Notes: generated from the letters alone by a model not told the origin. 41,982 nucleotides of DNA from Lachnospiraceae bacterium (GCA_017548765.1 JAFYZH010000065.1:1-41982), one strand, 5' to 3'; positions 23,134 through 31,650 are shown, numbered from the stretch's first letter. Program-made: numbers and translations.

Positions 23134-24435
23134 TTATTGATACAGCTTACGCTTATCTGTAACGTGCTTACTCTTACCGTCGAAGTGCTCCAGACCGTTC
23201 GGCTCAACGAGCTTAACCTTCGCGTTCAGGCCGATCGCCATCTTAAGTTTATCATGCACTGCCTTCGACAGTTTCTCGAGGCTCTTAACTTCGTCCGTGA
23301 AGACATTTTCCGCTACCTCGACCTGAACTTCCAGGGTGTCGGTGTTATCCACGCGGTCTACGACCAGCATGTAGTGCGGTGTGGTGCCTTCTACCGTAAG
23401 CAGAGCAGCCTCTACCTGCGACGGGAATACGTTTACGCCGCGGATGATGAGCATGTCATCGGATCTTCCGCGGAAGCGCTGGATGCGGGCCATGGTGCGG
23501 CCGCACTCACACTTATCGTACTCGATCGAAGTAAGGTCCTTCGTTCTGTAACGGATGAGCGGCATGCCTTCCTTCGTGAGGTTTGTGATGACGAGCTCGC
23601 CGTCGGAACCCTTCGGAAGCTGCTTCTGTGTGGTGGGGTCAATGATCTCAGGGAGGAAGTGATCTTCCCAGATGTGAAGGCCTTTGTGATACTCACAGTC
23701 GCAGGCAACGCCCGGTCCCATCATCTCGGTGAGGCCGTAGATGTCGTACGCCTTGATGTGCAGTCTGGACTCCATCTGGTCGCGCATCTCGTTCGTCCAG
23801 GGCTCAGCGCCGCAGATCGCGCTCTTGAGTTTGATCTTATCAACGAGGCCTGCCTTCTCCAGATCCTCTGCTACGTGCAGCAGGTACGAAGGTGTGCAGG
23901 CGATCGATGTCGCGCCGCAGTCGATCATCATGTCGATGAGTTTCTGTGTATTACCGGTAGACATGGGCAGAACCAAAGCTCCGAGGTATTCAGCGCCATA
24001 GTGTGCACCCAGACCACCTGTGAAGAGACCGTAACCGTATCCCACCTGGATAACGTCGTCACGGGTAATGCCTGCCATCGCCAGACATCTGGCAACGCAC
24101 TCTGCCCAGATCTCGATATCACGTCTGGTGTACGCTGCGATCTTCGGCTTTCCGGTCGTACCGGAGGAAGCGTGAACTCTGACCAGTTCCGACTTCGGAA
24201 CGGCAGCCAGACCGAACGGATAGGTATCTCTCAGATCCTGATACGTAGTGTACGGAAGTTTATCGAGATCCTCGATGCCCTTGATGTCGCCGGGCTCCAG
24301 GCCTGCGGCCTGCATCTTCTTGCGATAATACTCCACATTGTGGTAAACGCGGTTTACGACCTTAACGAGTCTGGCACTCTGAAGTGACTCGATCTCGTCT
24401 CTGGACATACATTCTTTAGCTTCGTTCCAAATCAT
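23134..24435 (-). CDS. paaK: Phenylacetate-CoA ligase
   Basis: 433 residues, usual family length. An AMP-forming acyl-CoA synthetase that activates phenylacetate or related aryl acids with ATP and CoA. The P-loop motif 'HASSGTTGKPK' (about 88-98) and 'YDIYGLTEM' (about 232-240) are present, and the C-terminal hinge region shows 'LIRYRTKDL' and 'GRSDDMLIIRGVNVFP'. Four Cys near the middle and end ('CDCEY', 'CECG') hint at a zinc site often seen in this family. In anaerobes lacking aerobic phenylacetate degradation it is usually tied to amino-acid fermentation through 2-oxoacid oxidoreductases. First gene of paaK-ACT. Confidence 0.95.
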   Translation of the reverse strand: MIWNEAKECMSRDEIESLQSARLVKVVNRVYHNVEYYRKKMQAAGLEPGDIKGIEDLDKLPYTTYQDLRDTYPFGLAAVPKSELVRVHASSGTTGKPKIAAYTRRDIEIWAECVARCLAMAGITRDDVIQVGYGYGLFTGGLGAHYGAEYLGALVLPMSTGNTQKLIDMMIDCGATSIACTPSYLLHVAEDLEKAGLVDKIKLKSAICGAEPWTNEMRDQMESRLHIKAYDIYGLTEMMGPGVACDCEYHKGLHIWEDHFLPEIIDPTTQKQLPKGSDGELVITNLTKEGMPLIRYRTKDLTSIEYDKCECGRTMARIQRFRGRSDDMLIIRGVNVFPSQVEAALLTVEGTTPHYMLVVDRVDNTDTLEVQVEVAENVFTDEVKSLEKLSKAVHDKLKMAIGLNAKVKLVEPNGLEHFDGKSKHVTDKRKLYQ

Positions 24436-24516
24436 TTTGGACCCCCTGTTGATAGTTTTATTTTTGTCTTATGCCTCGCAAACGGGGCACTATTTTTTGA
24501 CACATAATATATTCAT

Positions 24517-24545
24517 AGTATATCAGATGCCACTGCGATTGTCCA
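24517..24545 (-). promoter_or_regulatory. Promoter of paaK-ACT
   Basis: Minus strand TGGACA (24540-24545), 17-nt spacer, TATACT (24517-24522). The leader of about 75 nt holds a weak GCCCC/GAGGC stem. The rest of 24546-24628 shows nothing further. Confidence 0.65.
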
Positions 24546-24628
24546 CATTTTTCTTTATTAGTTTCTCAAGTATCTGCGGATCATTTATACGCTGAATTGC
24601 ATCCTTTATCGACTAGGATTATGCGCCT

Positions 24629-25363
24629 CTACTCGCCGTCCAGCAGATCATAGATGCCGTCCTCCGACAGCACGCCTCGTTTGAGATTCTTCGGCAAAAG
24701 TCCGGCCTCATCCGCCGCATGATCACGCTTCCACGCGGGACTCGTGTAATACGCTTCTAATTCCTTCAATTTCCCGCGGGAACCGCCCTCCACCTGCTTC
24801 ATGATCTTCTCATAATACTTGATGCGCTTGACCTGCTCCCGGACGGCTTCCGGAGTCGTCGGCAGCACCTTCTGAAAAGCAAACATGTCGAACATTTCCC
24901 CATCCTTATCGTTCGGATCGCCGAAATGCTCGTTATAATATGCCACGATGTGAAACCCGCAGCGGTTGACATAGAAATGAATGTTCCTCTTCTCGAAGTA
25001 CGGCGTCACCGTCTCCCAGACCGTGACCTCCGGATGCATCTCCTCTACCGCGCACCACGCCGCATATCCGATGCCCTTACTGTGAACCTTCGGCGACACG
25101 AACAGCAGTTCCAGTTCGCCGTGATCGTATTCAGTCTTGATCACAACGCCGCCGACGCTCTCACCGCCCTGCACGATCCGGTACGCCGTCCCCTCATCTA
25201 TCGAACGAGCGATCGTTTCACGGGAAATGATCTCGCCCTCCTCTTCAAAGTGGTCATCCCGCAGCCCAAACTCCTCCAGCGCCCCATAATTAAACGCCTC
25301 CTGGTTATCCTTAATGAACTGCTCTCTATCCTCCGCGGTTAGCGGAACTAAATAAACTTCCAT
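24629..25363 (-). CDS. GNAT acetyltransferase fused to DUF4298
   Basis: 244 residues. Residues about 1-165 are a GNAT domain with acetyl-CoA motif 'LFVSPKVHSKGIGYAAW' (about 87-103) and the common 'FYVNRCGFHIV' end. Residues about 172-244 match DUF4298, recognisable from 'VKRIKYYEKIM', 'LEAYYTSPAWKRDHAADEA' and 'LPKNLKRGVLSEDGIYDLL'. DUF4298 usually stands alone, so this is a fusion. The acetylated substrate is unknown. TGAGGT precedes the ATG. Third gene of a likely operon with the PLC-like and GNAT genes upstream (gaps of 21 and 45 bp). Confidence 0.88.
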   Translation of the reverse strand: MEVYLVPLTAEDREQFIKDNQEAFNYGALEEFGLRDDHFEEEGEIISRETIARSIDEGTAYRIVQGGESVGGVVIKTEYDHGELELLFVSPKVHSKGIGYAAWCAVEEMHPEVTVWETVTPYFEKRNIHFYVNRCGFHIVAYYNEHFGDPNDKDGEMFDMFAFQKVLPTTPEAVREQVKRIKYYEKIMKQVEGGSRGKLKELEAYYTSPAWKRDHAADEAGLLPKNLKRGVLSEDGIYDLLDGE

Positions 25364-25384
25364 TTCTACCTCATCACCATCTAG

Positions 25385-26119
25385 TCATATTTCAACTTTT
25401 GCCGGCGGCACAACATCCTTTATCGCATTGACCACCAGTCCAACTGCCCGTTCGATAAACCCACTGTATTCTTCCCTGGAAAATGCAAGGAAGGGGTACG
25501 TGGACGTCTCGAGGGCAGGCTCGTAGTACATCATTTTTATTTTTTTCGGAATGGACTGCTCGGGCAGATAATCGATGTAATCCGGGAAGTACTCAAGTCC
25601 CCGGATCTCCGTGAACCATCCCGAGGCCGGATGCGCATCGAGATACTCCCGCTCGATGCAAAAGAAATCCTTCATTCGGTCTTCTCGGGGAAATAGCCTT
25701 TTCACCGTGTCCCAGTCTTCCGGCTGTCCCGCCGCCCGCTCAACCAACTCCGGCACTTTCTTAATTCTCTCCCATGCTGCCGCCACACGCTCCGGATCAC
25801 GTATCGTGCGCTGTATCTCCGCATCCGTGATCAGGTGGGAGTAATACCCCAGCAGGAACGAAAGCTCCTCGTTTGATTTTATCTCGTCGATCCGGGAGAG
25901 CACATATTTGTCGTAAAACGCTATGCAATCCTCCGCCGTCTTGCGTCTGCCGTTCATCCAATGCGTGATCTCTCTGGAGGGCACAAAGTCAGTACCGTCT
26001 TCATTCAGCAGATTGCAATCCGGGGCAATATTGCCCACGCAAAAACCATGCCTGTCCAGCCACGGACAATGTTTCAGGACTTCATCCGCAACCCATAAAT
26101 GTGTAACCCATTCCGCCAT
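25385..26119 (-). CDS. Zinc-dependent phospholipase C-like protein
   Basis: 244 residues without a signal peptide. The N-terminal 'THLWVADEVL' (6-15), 'GNIAPDCN' (29-36), 'REITHW' and 'FLLGYYSHLITDA' (about 88-100) match the helical zinc-dependent phospholipase C/S1-P1 nuclease group, in which His and Asp residues bind three zinc ions. Without export it is more likely an intracellular metallohydrolase of unknown substrate than a secreted toxin. The RBS is weak. Middle gene of the GNAT, PLC-like, GNAT-DUF4298 unit. Confidence 0.82.
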   Translation of the reverse strand: MAEWVTHLWVADEVLKHCPWLDRHGFCVGNIAPDCNLLNEDGTDFVPSREITHWMNGRRKTAEDCIAFYDKYVLSRIDEIKSNEELSFLLGYYSHLITDAEIQRTIRDPERVAAAWERIKKVPELVERAAGQPEDWDTVKRLFPREDRMKDFFCIEREYLDAHPASGWFTEIRGLEYFPDYIDYLPEQSIPKKIKMMYYEPALETSTYPFLAFSREEYSGFIERAVGLVVNAIKDVVPPAKVEI

Positions 26120-26164
26120 AGCATTTCACCATTTTCCTCTAGTCAATGAAGCCTGTTCGTGTTC

Positions 26165-26581
26165 CTACAGTTTTTTCTCCATCCAGATATGCGGACAGCC
26201 TTCGTCGTCCTCTACGTCTCCGTACTCCCGGTAGCCGTTTTTCCGATAAAACCCGGTCGCAACACACTGCGAATGAAGGATCATGGAATGACCGCCATTC
26301 GTGACGGCCTGCGCTTCCGCTTCCTGTATGATCAATGAACCCATATCCGCTCCCCTGTAGGGCTTGCGGACTGCCAACCTACCTAAAACATACGACGATC
26401 TGCCAATATCGTAGAAAAGCCTGCATGTGCCGGCCGGCTCATCGCCGTCGTACGCAACCAGATGCATTGCGATCTCATCGATGTCGTCAAATTCATCCTT
26501 GAACCCCTGCTCTCCAATAAAAACTTCACTACGGATCAGGCGCGCATCGTCATGAAGGTATTTATACACTTTTATCTTCAT
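26165..26581 (-). CDS. GNAT N-acetyltransferase
   Basis: 138 residues. N-terminal 'IRSEVFIGEQGF' (about 16-27) is typical of ElaA-like small GNATs. Acetyl-CoA motif 'LGRLAVRKPYRGADMGSLII' lies at about 66-85, and 'FYRKNGYREYG' forms the usual last helix and strand. Substrate unknown. The gene is preceded by the 34-bp element at 26654-26687, which on the minus strand reads as a plausible promoter. First gene of a three-gene unit. Confidence 0.9.
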   Translation of the reverse strand: MKIKVYKYLHDDARLIRSEVFIGEQGFKDEFDDIDEIAMHLVAYDGDEPAGTCRLFYDIGRSSYVLGRLAVRKPYRGADMGSLIIQEAEAQAVTNGGHSMILHSQCVATGFYRKNGYREYGDVEDDEGCPHIWMEKKL

Positions 26582-26653
26582 CGGATCCTCTCAACTAACC
26601 TCTATTTCATACTTCCTGTCTTCTCGAAAAAACGCTTGATCACTTCTCATAAA

Positions 26654-26702
26654 ATTGTAACATAAATCCGGCGATTCAGCAAACGCTGCCTCGCCGGATC
26701 AT
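26654..26702 (-). repeat. 34-bp element (copy 1) within a long hairpin; terminator and possible promoter
   Basis: Positions 26654-26687 are identical to 38107-38140. Here the element is one arm of a hairpin with 8-9 pair stem (ATCCGGCGA/TCGCCGGAT on minus) plus an inner CAGC/GCTG stem, followed by TTTATGTTACAATTTT, so it can terminate the lipoprotein gene upstream. It also reads as TTGCTG, 17 nt, TACAAT on minus, 73 nt before the GNAT start. Confidence 0.65.
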
Positions 26703-26722
26703 ATTTCTTCCAGTCATGGTAT

Positions 26723-28405
26723 TTATTTACCCTCAAACTTAAACACCGGATCTTCGGTTCCGCTGGTGTCCACGGATGTGCCCGAAAAACGTTCGGCGCT
26801 GTCCTTGATGAGTGCCTGCCACTCTGCCTCATTTCCCTCGTAAATGATCGTAGCGCCCTTAGCAACATTGACCGAGTGTTCAAAACCACTCCACGTAAAA
26901 TGCTTCACGCTCTTAGGAATGAAGAGTGTATTTATACTGCGGTCCTCCACATTATGAATGCTGACGACCGTATCGGGGATCGTGAGTTTCTGGATGTGCG
27001 CCTCCTTTGAGGACGGCTGCCACAAAGATACGATCGTTACCGGTTTCCCGCCGAGCTGCTCCGGAATGGTCACTTCGGTTTCGCTTCCGAGGTAGGTCGA
27101 TACCTTTACACAGTTTTCATACTCTGTGTAGACCCAGTCGCCTTCCTGCTTATCCTCGTAGGAATCGGCGCGGCTCTTTATGATCGGAGCTGCCGGAATG
27201 ACTCTTCCGGTAAGCGCCGTACGATACACCGCCATGTCATCATCATTGATGAGTAAAAGATCGTCATTTATGATCGCTAAGGCCATTGTATCAAAATCTT
27301 TTCTGCCTTCCATGAGCTGTTCTGCTTCTGTTCCAGCGGTGATCTGTTTGCGGCTGATCCCACGCTTCTTGTCGATATAGTAAACGTAATCGCCGAAGAC
27401 ATTCACACTTAAATCATCCCATAGTTCGTCTTTGGAAAGCACATAGTACTTCTTTCCCGATTCGATATCCACGAAGGTCGCACCTTTCCGGCCGCCAAAC
27501 TCTTCCGCCTTACCCCAATAGACCGCGTAATCGCCCATAATAAACGGAACTACATCATCATCCTGCGGAAGCGCGCATACATCCTGCTCGTTTCCTTTTG
27601 CATCGGCCCGGAACAGTCCATAGGGCTCCAGGTCGGACGTCAGTTTCACATAATAAGTGTAACCGTCATGGATGTCCACGAAGTATTTCGGCTCGTCATT
27701 TCCAATGAATGACATATCCAAATCAGTCAATGTTTTGCTTTTCGGATCAAACTCCAGCACACCGAAGGCATCGGGTTTGTTGTATCTAAGGAAAAGCCTT
27801 CCTTCACTTACGACCGGCATGTTACGAAATTTGTACACATTACCGGCAGAAACCGCTTCAAAGATTTCTTTGGTATTGATATCGACTTCCATGAGTGTAA
27901 TAGTCTGGCCAATGACGGACAGAAAATATACAGCATCGTCCGTGGGGAAGAGGTAATATACTCCCAACTGAGCAACACCGCCGGACTGCGGCGCCGGGAC
28001 TGTCGCTAAAAGCTCCGGCTTCTTTTCGCCATCCCGGAGCATGTAGATATTTTCAGAATCCGGATAGCCGGTCTCGGCACCGGTCAGATCTCTGGCACTC
28101 TGAACGAAATACGTGACGCCGTCTTTATAAGCGATCCTACCACGGGTGGAGTAATAATTGGAGCCCAGTTTAGCGCTGCCGTCATCCGTCGGCGTTACAA
28201 CAGCCTCCGTTGACGTTTCGACAGGCTGTGTCGTAGTTTCGACTGGCTGCGTGGCTTTCGTCTCCTCTAATGTGGTTGTTGCAGTCACATCTGCGACAGT
28301 AGTGCTCTCCGGCGCATTCGTCGTCGGAGTATCCTTACCATCCGAACAGCCACAAAGAAGAACCGCACTCAACATCATGATCGCTATTTTGGAATTCTTG
28401 ATCAT
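26723..28405 (-). CDS. Lipoprotein with propeller-like domain and BspA-type leucine-rich segment
   Basis: 560 residues. Signal with lipobox LCGC (lipidated Cys20), a Thr/Glu/Val-rich linker (about 25-80), then a large domain of repeated strands with 'YYVKLTSDLEPYGLFRAD', 'YYIDKKRGISR', 'LLLINDDDMAVYRT' units, which looks like the DUF5050/TolB-type beta-propeller of Bacillota. The C-terminal 120 residues contain 'VTIPEQLGGKPVTIVSL', 'LTIPDTVVSIHNV' and 'LFIPKSVKHF', the marks of BspA-like leucine-rich repeats used in surface adhesion. GAGG and a TTGACA promoter lie upstream. It is probably an exposed binding protein; ligand unknown. Confidence 0.84.
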   Translation of the reverse strand: MIKNSKIAIMMLSAVLLCGCSDGKDTPTTNAPESTTVADVTATTTLEETKATQPVETTTQPVETSTEAVVTPTDDGSAKLGSNYYSTRGRIAYKDGVTYFVQSARDLTGAETGYPDSENIYMLRDGEKKPELLATVPAPQSGGVAQLGVYYLFPTDDAVYFLSVIGQTITLMEVDINTKEIFEAVSAGNVYKFRNMPVVSEGRLFLRYNKPDAFGVLEFDPKSKTLTDLDMSFIGNDEPKYFVDIHDGYTYYVKLTSDLEPYGLFRADAKGNEQDVCALPQDDDVVPFIMGDYAVYWGKAEEFGGRKGATFVDIESGKKYYVLSKDELWDDLSVNVFGDYVYYIDKKRGISRKQITAGTEAEQLMEGRKDFDTMALAIINDDLLLINDDDMAVYRTALTGRVIPAAPIIKSRADSYEDKQEGDWVYTEYENCVKVSTYLGSETEVTIPEQLGGKPVTIVSLWQPSSKEAHIQKLTIPDTVVSIHNVEDRSINTLFIPKSVKHFTWSGFEHSVNVAKGATIIYEGNEAEWQALIKDSAERFSGTSVDTSGTEDPVFKFEGK

Positions 28406-28467
28406 AGTTTTACCTCAATCCTCTTTCTATCGAACGGCGTCCCAAACAAACGGAACGCCTAATCGAT

Positions 28468-28496
28468 ATTATGACAAAAAATGTATCACATGTCAA
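28468..28496 (-). promoter_or_regulatory. Sigma-A promoter of the 26723-28405 lipoprotein gene
   Basis: Minus strand TTGACA (28491-28496), 17-nt spacer, CATAAT (28468-28473). The leader of about 60 nt has an imperfect GGCGT...ACGCC hairpin. Confidence 0.78.
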
Positions 28497-28565
28497 GCAA
28501 AGGGGACGCGAGGCACAGAGTTTATACGAGAGAAGTTCCGACACTGATCATATAAAAAATGACGA

Positions 28566-28601
28566 CAAAAATAGTCCCCGAAAACACAGTTTTCAGGGAC
28601 T
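28566..28601 (-). terminator. Terminator of the 28620-29213 gene
   Basis: Stem AGTCCC-GAAAAC / GTTTTC-GGGACT (28573-28601) with paired halves around a 3-nt loop, followed on minus by ATTTTTG. Confidence 0.85.
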
Positions 28602-28619
28602 TATCGGTCAATATGTTTA

Positions 28620-29213
28620 TTATCCGTTTATCAGTCTATTACACTCTGCTTCGATTTCAGCTCTTCTGTTACGCAAAGCGATCCTTTCATCAGCATGCTT
28701 ATCATTGAATTCCTTAACCTTCTTCCCCCAAATGTAGAAAATGGCGATAGTCAACAGCACGCCAGGTACAACGCATACCCCCAGAGCAGTTTCCAAGTAA
28801 GTATTATATGCTTGTGTACCCCGTTTGGGCATTTTTATAAACTGCTTTACGATTCCCACACCCAATATAGTGCTGAGTATCCACATGGCAAAGAATATCA
28901 ATACCATCCGCAGTATTTTCTTAGTCGGTTTTTCTTTCCACAGGGCGTACATCCGGACATCTATATCATACCATTCTTTTTCGAGTGATACGACTCTTGA
29001 ATACCAAGGAGCAGATTTCTCCCTGCTAAATGTCAGTTTTACATATGTGGAGAAATGCTTTGTCGTTGTATTACCATCTCTAGTCTGACCGGTATACTCC
29101 TGAAACTTTTGGTTACCTGTAACCTCCCAACCAAAAATAGAATTTATATCCATAGCGGCCTGAACTTTCTGATCGCTTGGATAAACCTGCATCACTTTGC
29201 TTTCCCTTGCCAT
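28620..29213 (-). CDS. Membrane protein with two spans, unknown function
   Basis: 197 residues. A soluble N-terminal domain of about 95 residues is followed by a helix at about 103-122, a short loop and a second helix at about 141-163, then a charged coiled-coil-like tail rich in Glu, Arg and Asn. No family recognised. AAGGAAGGAG is six bases before the ATG. Upstream, a possible TTGATA, 17 nt, TATGTC promoter follows a run of 16 T on the minus strand (29281-29296), which could act as an UP-like element. Confidence 0.72.
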   Translation of the reverse strand: MARESKVMQVYPSDQKVQAAMDINSIFGWEVTGNQKFQEYTGQTRDGNTTTKHFSTYVKLTFSREKSAPWYSRVVSLEKEWYDIDVRMYALWKEKPTKKILRMVLIFFAMWILSTILGVGIVKQFIKMPKRGTQAYNTYLETALGVCVVPGVLLTIAIFYIWGKKVKEFNDKHADERIALRNRRAEIEAECNRLING

Positions 29214-29280
29214 ATTAAACTCCTTCCTTTTTGTTGTATATCATAAGCTCCATGACATACTTTTCTGATAGATTCATATC

Positions 29281-29296
29281 AAAAAAAAAAAAAAAC
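29281..29296. repeat. Homopolymer of 16 A
   Basis: Sixteen consecutive A on plus. It is a place where length variation or sequencing error is likely. Apart from this tract and the start of the hairpin element, 29297-29399 shows no gene or clear signal. Confidence 0.95.
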
Positions 29297-29399
29297 GCCA
29301 ACCAAACATTGCGCTTCTCTTATCAATTATTGCTCATCCAATACACCCTCTGAAAATGGATAAACAGACCACTTTCTCACTAAAAAACACACAAAAACT

Positions 29400-29558
29400 C
29401 CCCGGAAAGCTTTGATTTTCCAGGGGTTTGCGTATATACAAGGATGAAATTATCTCTTAGAGAACTGTCGTAGCGTTAAGAAAACGTGCCGGTGGCACGT
29501 TTTTAGCGGAGACCTTCGAAGCTATGCTGAGAAGGCCTCCGCTTCTCACGATAGTGAG
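29400..29558. repeat. Four-hairpin intergenic element, probable dispersed repeat or structured RNA
   Basis: Four stems follow one another: CCCC-GGAAA/TTTCC-GGGG (29400-29426), a perfect 10-bp stem AAAACGTGCC/GGCACGTTTT with 3-nt loop (29481-29503), AGCGGAG-CCTTC/GAAGG-CTCCGCT with one unpaired base on each side (29505-29543), and CTCAC/GTGAG (29545-29558). The minus strand can be read as 'AKNVPPARFLNATTVL', a phrase I recall from spurious short proteins in Lachnospiraceae genomes, which suggests an interspersed repeat family. That recollection is unverified. Confidence 0.55.
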
Positions 29559-29922
29559 ATTGCAATCAAAAAAGCCTCACCCATAGGCAACCCCCGAAAT
29601 ATAGATTTTGTCGGCTCATTTAACTCCGCGACATAAACATATACATTCCAAACGAGCATTAAGCCCCCGACGCATAAGTGCCGGATCCCCCTGCTCTTCT
29701 TATCGAATATAAGATCCAGTATCACAAACAGAACCACCGGTATCGCGATCACCCATCCCCAGATCGGCAGATCGAACCCAGGCAGATCGATCCTGGCATG
29801 GCTCGAAGTAACGAGCCAGCCAACAATACCATAAAACGACATCACGAGGCCAATGATCACGAAGAAATTACTGATCCACGGATATTTTCCTGGACTTCTT
29901 CAGTCTTACCTGTTCTGAACAT
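29546..29922 (-). pseudogene. Small membrane protein gene with an apparent frameshift near its start
   Basis: A minus-strand frame ending at 29546 encodes a three-helix membrane protein of at least 104 residues ('FVIIGLVMSFYGIVGWLV', 'WGWVIAIPVVLFVILDLIF', 'CVGGLMLVWNVYVYV'). Its only in-frame start is a GTG at 29860 inside the first helix. Upstream, GGAGG and an ATG at 29922 are well placed, but that frame stops after 21 codons, whereas the +1 frame over the same bases reads 'VRLKKSRKYPWISNFF' straight into the helix. A one-base indel between about 29885 and 29918 explains this. The 3' end runs into the hairpin element. Sequencing error is possible. Confidence 0.6.
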
Positions 29923-30198
29923 AGATTTCCTCCGTTTTGAATACTTTTACCAGACTCTCTCGATTTCGGGCTTTCAGCCCCTACTCACCATAGCTTATGA
30001 ACAATATACTTCCAACCGGCGTCTCTTCGAAAAGGGCCGCATCAGGCTGAGGTTTTACTTTTATTAAATTTTACATTTCAATCGATATACGGTCAAGGCA
30101 GAAGTGAATCTTTACCCGCTTAACTGCATGATAAACTTCATCCTTGAATTTCCCGGGAACTTGCTGTAAACTTGAACGGAAAGAAATTTTCCGATCCG

Positions 30199-30228
30199 CC
30201 GACATTTTGGGCGTGTCGATCGTTATAC
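30199..30228 (+). promoter_or_regulatory. Predicted ECF sigma promoter (autoregulatory)
   Basis: CCGACATT (30199-30206), 14-nt gap, CGTTATAC (30221-30228), 19 nt before the sigma factor ATG. The same two blocks with the same gap precede the 31763 gene. It has no sigma-A consensus. The preceding 29923-30198 shows no convincing gene on either strand. Confidence 0.7.
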
Positions 30229-30247
30229 ATGCAGGAGGGAGCCGATC

Positions 30248-30748
30248 ATGCCGTCTATTTCTGCAAATGCGGAGTTTGAAGCGTTTTATGAACGACACTG
30301 GCGATATGTGTATCGTCTGTGTTTTAGTTTCATGCGCTCTGAGGCAGATGCAGAGGACTGCGCGGAGGATGTGTTCGTGAAGGTGCTGACCGGTTCATAT
30401 GAATTTGCCGATGAGACGCACGAACGAAAATGGCTTTGCGTGACCGCCTCCAACCTATGTAAAGACCGGCTTGGAAGCTATGGACGGCGAAATGTCGAAT
30501 CCCTGGACGCGGACGATGCGCCGGAGATCGCGGCGCCGGAAGAAGACGGGGATGACTTGGAAGATGTACGTGAAGCGGTCCTTTCCCTTCCTCCGAAATT
30601 GAAGGATGTGGTCTGGATGTATTATTATGACGGGTACCAAACCGACGAGATCGCGACCGCCCTGGGCAGGCCTCCATCCACTGTGCGGAACCAGTTACGG
30701 GACGCCAGAAAGAAACTTGAAAAAGCGCTGCGAAACAATCACCCATAA
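30248..30748 (+). CDS. ECF-type RNA polymerase sigma factor
   Basis: 166 residues, typical ECF size with regions 2 and 4 only. Region 2 is seen in 'FEAFYERHWRYVYRLCFSFM' (about 10-29) and 'AEDCAEDVFVKVL' (about 35-47), region 4 in 'LPPKLKDVVWMYYYDGYQTDEIA' (about 114-136) with recognition helix 'RPPSTVRNQLRDARKKL'. AGGAGGG precedes the ATG. The gene for a membrane anti-sigma-like protein follows after 17 bp, the usual arrangement. The matching promoter motif upstream suggests autoregulation and control of the DUF4358-MBOAT-DHHW operon. Confidence 0.95.
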   Translation: MPSISANAEFEAFYERHWRYVYRLCFSFMRSEADAEDCAEDVFVKVLTGSYEFADETHERKWLCVTASNLCKDRLGSYGRRNVESLDADDAPEIAAPEEDGDDLEDVREAVLSLPPKLKDVVWMYYYDGYQTDEIATALGRPPSTVRNQLRDARKKLEKALRNNHP

Positions 30749-30765
30749 GACATGAAGGTATGCAT

Positions 30766-31578
30766 ATGAACGATAACACAAATGAAAAATTCCATACCGG
30801 GATCGAAACCGAAATTACTTCGGCAGAGAAAGACGCCGTACAGGAAGCATTCGATGCCATTGAGCCCGCAGAAGGCGCTAAGGCGCGGATGTATGCGAAC
30901 ATCCTGCATAAAGCCTCCGCAGAGTCAGAGCGCGCGCAAGTTACAACCTCGACACAGGAACCTGAAAAGTCTTTGTCGTCTCCGATCTCTATCGCATCTT
31001 CGGATGCGCCTGTAACACGTCGGCGCTCTACAAAAGCACCCCTGCTCCGGGTGACCCGATGGGCTCTGCCCATGGCCGCCTGTCTGGTGCTCCTGATCTT
31101 CGGAATCATTAAAATGAGCGGACATAAGCCTGTGGACATCATTGATACACAAGGCGGAGACCCGACGAACAGCGCGATCGCCGCTGGCGCGCAACAACCA
31201 GCACCCATTACCGGGTACGGATCTTCGGATGCATTAAAAAAGGCAACCGGCCTGTATGTTCAGGCCCCTGAGGGTACGGAAGAGGTCCTCTACTGCTCTG
31301 TCGGAACGGACATCGCCGAAGTATCTTTTACTGTCAACGGAAAGCAGTATACGCTCCGGGCTTCGAAGCGGGCTGATGATTTCTCCGGCCTCTTCGGTGA
31401 AGAGATCAACCATACCGTAGCAGATAAAGAAAACGGCGCGGTGCTCACAGCCCTGCGTGACGAAGGCATCACCTACAATAAGATCGAATGGAAGGTCGGA
31501 GACACGAACTACGTGCTGATGAACACGGATGGCGCCGGGCTTAACGGCATAATGAACGTATATAAAATGGTTAAATAA
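30766..31578 (+). CDS. Membrane anti-sigma-like protein
   Basis: 270 residues from the ATG at 30766, which has GAAGG seven bases upstream; an ATG at 30760 is too close to it. A cytoplasmic N-terminus of about 95 residues would bind the sigma factor; it has no zinc (ZAS) motif. One helix (about 100-117) crosses the membrane. The outer domain of about 150 residues resembles the DUF4367-type domains of Clostridial anti-sigma proteins ('TGLYVQAPEGTEEVLYCSVG', 'AEVSFTVNGKQYTLRAS', 'KIEWKVGDTNYVLMN'). Position right after the ECF gene is the main argument. A strong terminator follows. Confidence 0.85.
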   Translation: MNDNTNEKFHTGIETEITSAEKDAVQEAFDAIEPAEGAKARMYANILHKASAESERAQVTTSTQEPEKSLSSPISIASSDAPVTRRRSTKAPLLRVTRWALPMAACLVLLIFGIIKMSGHKPVDIIDTQGGDPTNSAIAAGAQQPAPITGYGSSDALKKATGLYVQAPEGTEEVLYCSVGTDIAEVSFTVNGKQYTLRASKRADDFSGLFGEEINHTVADKENGAVLTALRDEGITYNKIEWKVGDTNYVLMNTDGAGLNGIMNVYKMVK

Positions 31579-31604
31579 ACGCTTTCTAAGCATTATCTGA
31601 ATAA

Positions 31605-31650
31605 AGGCCGGCCGCGCGGGAACCCTCCCGTGCGGCCGGCCTGATTTTAT
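31605..31650 (+). terminator. Terminator after the sigma/anti-sigma operon
   Basis: Very GC-rich stem AGGCCGGCCGC...GCGGCCGGCCT (31605-31642) followed by GATTTTATT. Confidence 0.9.

Noticed and set aside
30071-30298. Minus-strand frame overlapping the ECF promoter
   Set aside because: No RBS and it runs through the sigma factor start. Its last 26 codons look protein-like, so it could be a remnant, but support is too thin.
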